DNA of 5,634 nucleotides from an uncultured Clostridia bacterium (GTDB lineage Bacteria; Bacillota; Clostridia; Oscillospirales; Ruminococcaceae), in assembly GCA_945910715.1 (NCBI GenBank), contig CAMDZU010000105.1:1-5634 (forward strand), written 5' to 3'. The stretch's first letter is position 1, and each line of letters begins with the position of its first letter. The notes beneath the pieces were generated by a model. The model was given only the letters and a program-made list of their open reading frames with translations. It did not search any database and had not been told where the DNA came from. Positions 3,962 through 5,634 of the stretch are shown here, one piece after another. The translations under genes and the position numbers were made by a program.

Positions 3962-5634
3962 ATGGCACAGGATTTTAACGAAACCCTAAATTTACCGCAG
4001 ACCGATTACCCTATGAGAGGAAATCTTCCTGCCCGTGAGCCAAAGTGGCTGGAGGACTGGGAGGCTGCAGAAGTTTACTACGAGCTTCAGAAGAAGAACA
4101 AGGGTCTGCCCAAGTACATTCTGCACGACGGACCGCCATACGCAAACGGCGATATCCACATGGGTACTGCCTTAAACAAGATTTTAAAGGATATTATCGT
4201 AAAATATAAGGCTATGACAGGCTATCAGGCTACTTATGTTCCCGGCTGGGACTGTCACGGTCTTCCTATTGAATTAAAGGCGCTTAAGGCAATGGGCGTT
4301 GAAAACGGCGCAATCGACACGGTTACACTCCGCAAGCAGTGCCGTGAATTTGCAATTTCCTGCCTTGACAGCCAGAAAGCGCAGTTCAAGCGTTTAGGCG
4401 TATGGGGCGACTTCAACGACCCGTATCTTACAATAAAGCCTGAATTTGAGGCAAAGCAGGTTGAAGTATTCGGAAAAATGTTCAGCAAGGGACTTATGTA
4501 CAAGGGACTTAAGCCTGTTTACTGGTGCGCCGACTGCAACACCGCTCTTGCAGAGGCTGAAATCGAATACGAGGACGACGAGTGCTACTCAATCTACGTT
4601 AAGTTTGCAATTACAGACAGCAAGGGCAAGTTTGACGATTTGGGCATTGACCTGTCAAAGGCTTACGCTGTAATCTGGACAACAACTACTTGGACCCTCC
4701 CGGGCAACCTTGCTATCTGTCTTGGCCCTAACTATGAATATACTTTCGTTAAGGTTGAGGACGAGGAAAGCAAGTCCTACGGCGAGTATCTGTTAATGGC
4801 AACCGAGCTTGTTTCCACCGTTATGGAAGCAACGGGAATCAAGAAGTATTCCACAATCGGCTCATTCACCGGCAAGGAGCTTGAGCTTATCGAAACCGAT
4901 CACCCCTTCCTGCCCAGAAAGTCCCCCATCATCGTAGGCGACCACGTTACTCTTGAAAGCGGTACAGGCTGCGTTCATACAGCCCCCGGCTTCGGTCTTG
5001 AGGACTTTGAGGTATGCAACAGCTACAAGGGTATGTTCAACATTATTGTTCCTGTTGACAGCAAGGGCGTTCTTACCGAGGAAGCAGGCGAGTTTGCAGG
5101 TCTTACCACAAATGACGCAAACAAGAAAATTGCAGCAAAGCTTGAAGAAATCAACGCTCTCCTTGCAATTCAGAAAATCGTTCACCCCTATCCCCACTGC
5201 TGGAGATGCCATAAGCCTATTATCTACCGTGCAACCGAACAGTGGTTCTGCTCCGTTGACAAGTTTGCCGACGACGCAGTAAAGGCTATCGAGGAGGTTC
5301 AGTGGATTCCTGCCTGGGGCGAGGACAGAATCAAGAATATGGTCCGTGACAGAAGCGACTGGTGCATTTCCCGTCAGCGCCGCTGGGGCGTTCCGATTCC
5401 TGTTGTTTACTGCAAGGACTGCGGCAAGCCGATCTGCAACGAAACAACAATCAAGGCTATTTCCGATATGTTCAGAGCAGAAAGCTCCGACGCTTGGTAT
5501 GCAAAAGAGCCTGCGGAATTCCTGCCTGCCTACTTCAAGTGCGAATGCGGCTGCGGCGAATTTACAAAGGAAATGGATATTTTCGACGTATGGTTTGATT
5601 CGGGCTCAACATGGGCGGCTGTTCTTGAAGAGCG
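3962..5634 (+). CDS. ileS: isoleucyl-tRNA synthetase, N-terminal 557 residues (3' end beyond window)
   Basis: IleRS is a cytoplasmic class Ia enzyme that charges tRNA-Ile with isoleucine and hydrolyses mischarged valine. The frame stays open from ATG 3962 to the right edge, covering roughly the first 60% of a usual 900-1050-residue enzyme. Visible landmarks are PMRGNLPAREPKWLEDW (17-33), HDGPPYANGDIHMG (55-68) with the HIGH-type motif at 66-69, PGWDCHGLPIE (94-104), YWCADCNTALAEAEIEY (187-203), the CP1 editing domain with WTTTTWTLPGN (239-249) and GTGCVHTAPGFG..D (334-348), CWRC..PIIYRATEQWF (413-429), DRSDWCISRQRRWGVPIP (463-480), and DVWFDSGSTW (542-551). Odd points are Thr at the fourth HIGH position (T69), Thr for the usual Pro at 243, and Phe for the usual His at 344; the editing His339 and Asp348 are kept. 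The KMSKS loop, anticodon-binding domain and any C-terminal zinc site lie outside the window. It follows divIVA by 29 bases. Confidence 0.97.
   Translation, partial: MAQDFNETLNLPQTDYPMRGNLPAREPKWLEDWEAAEVYYELQKKNKGLPKYILHDGPPYANGDIHMGTALNKILKDIIVKYKAMTGYQATYVPGWDCHGLPIELKALKAMGVENGAIDTVTLRKQCREFAISCLDSQKAQFKRLGVWGDFNDPYLTIKPEFEAKQVEVFGKMFSKGLMYKGLKPVYWCADCNTALAEAEIEYEDDECYSIYVKFAITDSKGKFDDLGIDLSKAYAVIWTTTTWTLPGNLAICLGPNYEYTFVKVEDEESKSYGEYLLMATELVSTVMEATGIKKYSTIGSFTGKELELIETDHPFLPRKSPIIVGDHVTLESGTGCVHTAPGFGLEDFEVCNSYKGMFNIIVPVDSKGVLTEEAGEFAGLTTNDANKKIAAKLEEINALLAIQKIVHPYPHCWRCHKPIIYRATEQWFCSVDKFADDAVKAIEEVQWIPAWGEDRIKNMVRDRSDWCISRQRRWGVPIPVVYCKDCGKPICNETTIKAISDMFRAESSDAWYAKEPAEFLPAYFKCECGCGEFTKEMDIFDVWFDSGSTWAAVLEE

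Noticed and set aside
3078..3968. Several minus-strand open frames and one plus-strand frame overlapping divIVA
   Set aside because: Their Leu/Phe/Ser- or Arg/Gln-rich low-complexity proteins follow from the Lys/Glu/Ala-rich coding strand of divIVA. No ribosome site or motif supports them.
4255..5598. Short open frames on both strands within the ileS region (4255-4503 and 4862-5212 minus; 4446-4673, 4953-5282 and 5362-5598 plus)
   Set aside because: The ileS frame is continuous from 3962 to the window end with all expected motifs, so these are out-of-frame shadows.

Overview
The window is one uninterrupted block of plus-strand genes, apparently an operon. It looks like a chromosomal segment of an anaerobic Firmicute, most likely class Clostridia and possibly the Ruminococcaceae/Oscillospiraceae side. 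The main evidence is gene order: yggS (ylmE) - sepF (ylmF) - ylmH - divIVA - ileS is the conserved cluster found downstream of the division and wall genes in Gram-positive bacteria. The Shine-Dalgarno sequences are strong and purine-rich, and base composition is moderate (mid-40s %GC by eye, not computed). The placement below class level is inference.

Layout, left to right. (1) Positions 1-1091: the 3' part of a HlyD-like membrane-fusion/adaptor protein whose N-terminus lies outside the window. (2) 1069-1791: a YggS/PROSC-family PLP-binding protein whose start overlaps the adaptor gene. (3) 1806-2243: SepF, a membrane anchor for FtsZ. (4) 2243-2989: YlmH, an S4-domain RNA-binding protein that overlaps sepF by one base. 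(5) 3000-3932: a long DivIVA-family coiled-coil protein with a Pro/Ala/Glu/Lys-rich C-terminal extension. (6) 3962 to the right edge: the first 557 codons of isoleucyl-tRNA synthetase, cut off by the window end before its KMSKS loop.

The genes overlap or are separated by at most 29 bases. I see no intergenic terminator, tRNA, rRNA, CRISPR array or mobile element, and no stretch above 300 bases without a gene. The set joins septum and pole organisation (SepF, DivIVA) with vitamin B6 homeostasis (YggS), ribosome-associated RNA binding (YlmH) and translation (IleS). Co-transcription probably links division-protein supply to growth.

This is mostly an ordinary, well-known neighbourhood, and I do not find a new biological system in it. 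Points worth a second look are: absence of the usual ylmG/yggT gene between sepF and ylmH; a HlyD-like adaptor at the head of the visible cluster; a HMGT version of the IleRS HIGH motif together with two changes in its editing-site motifs; loss of the DivIVA membrane-binding Arg position; and the elaborate DivIVA coiled coil and tail.
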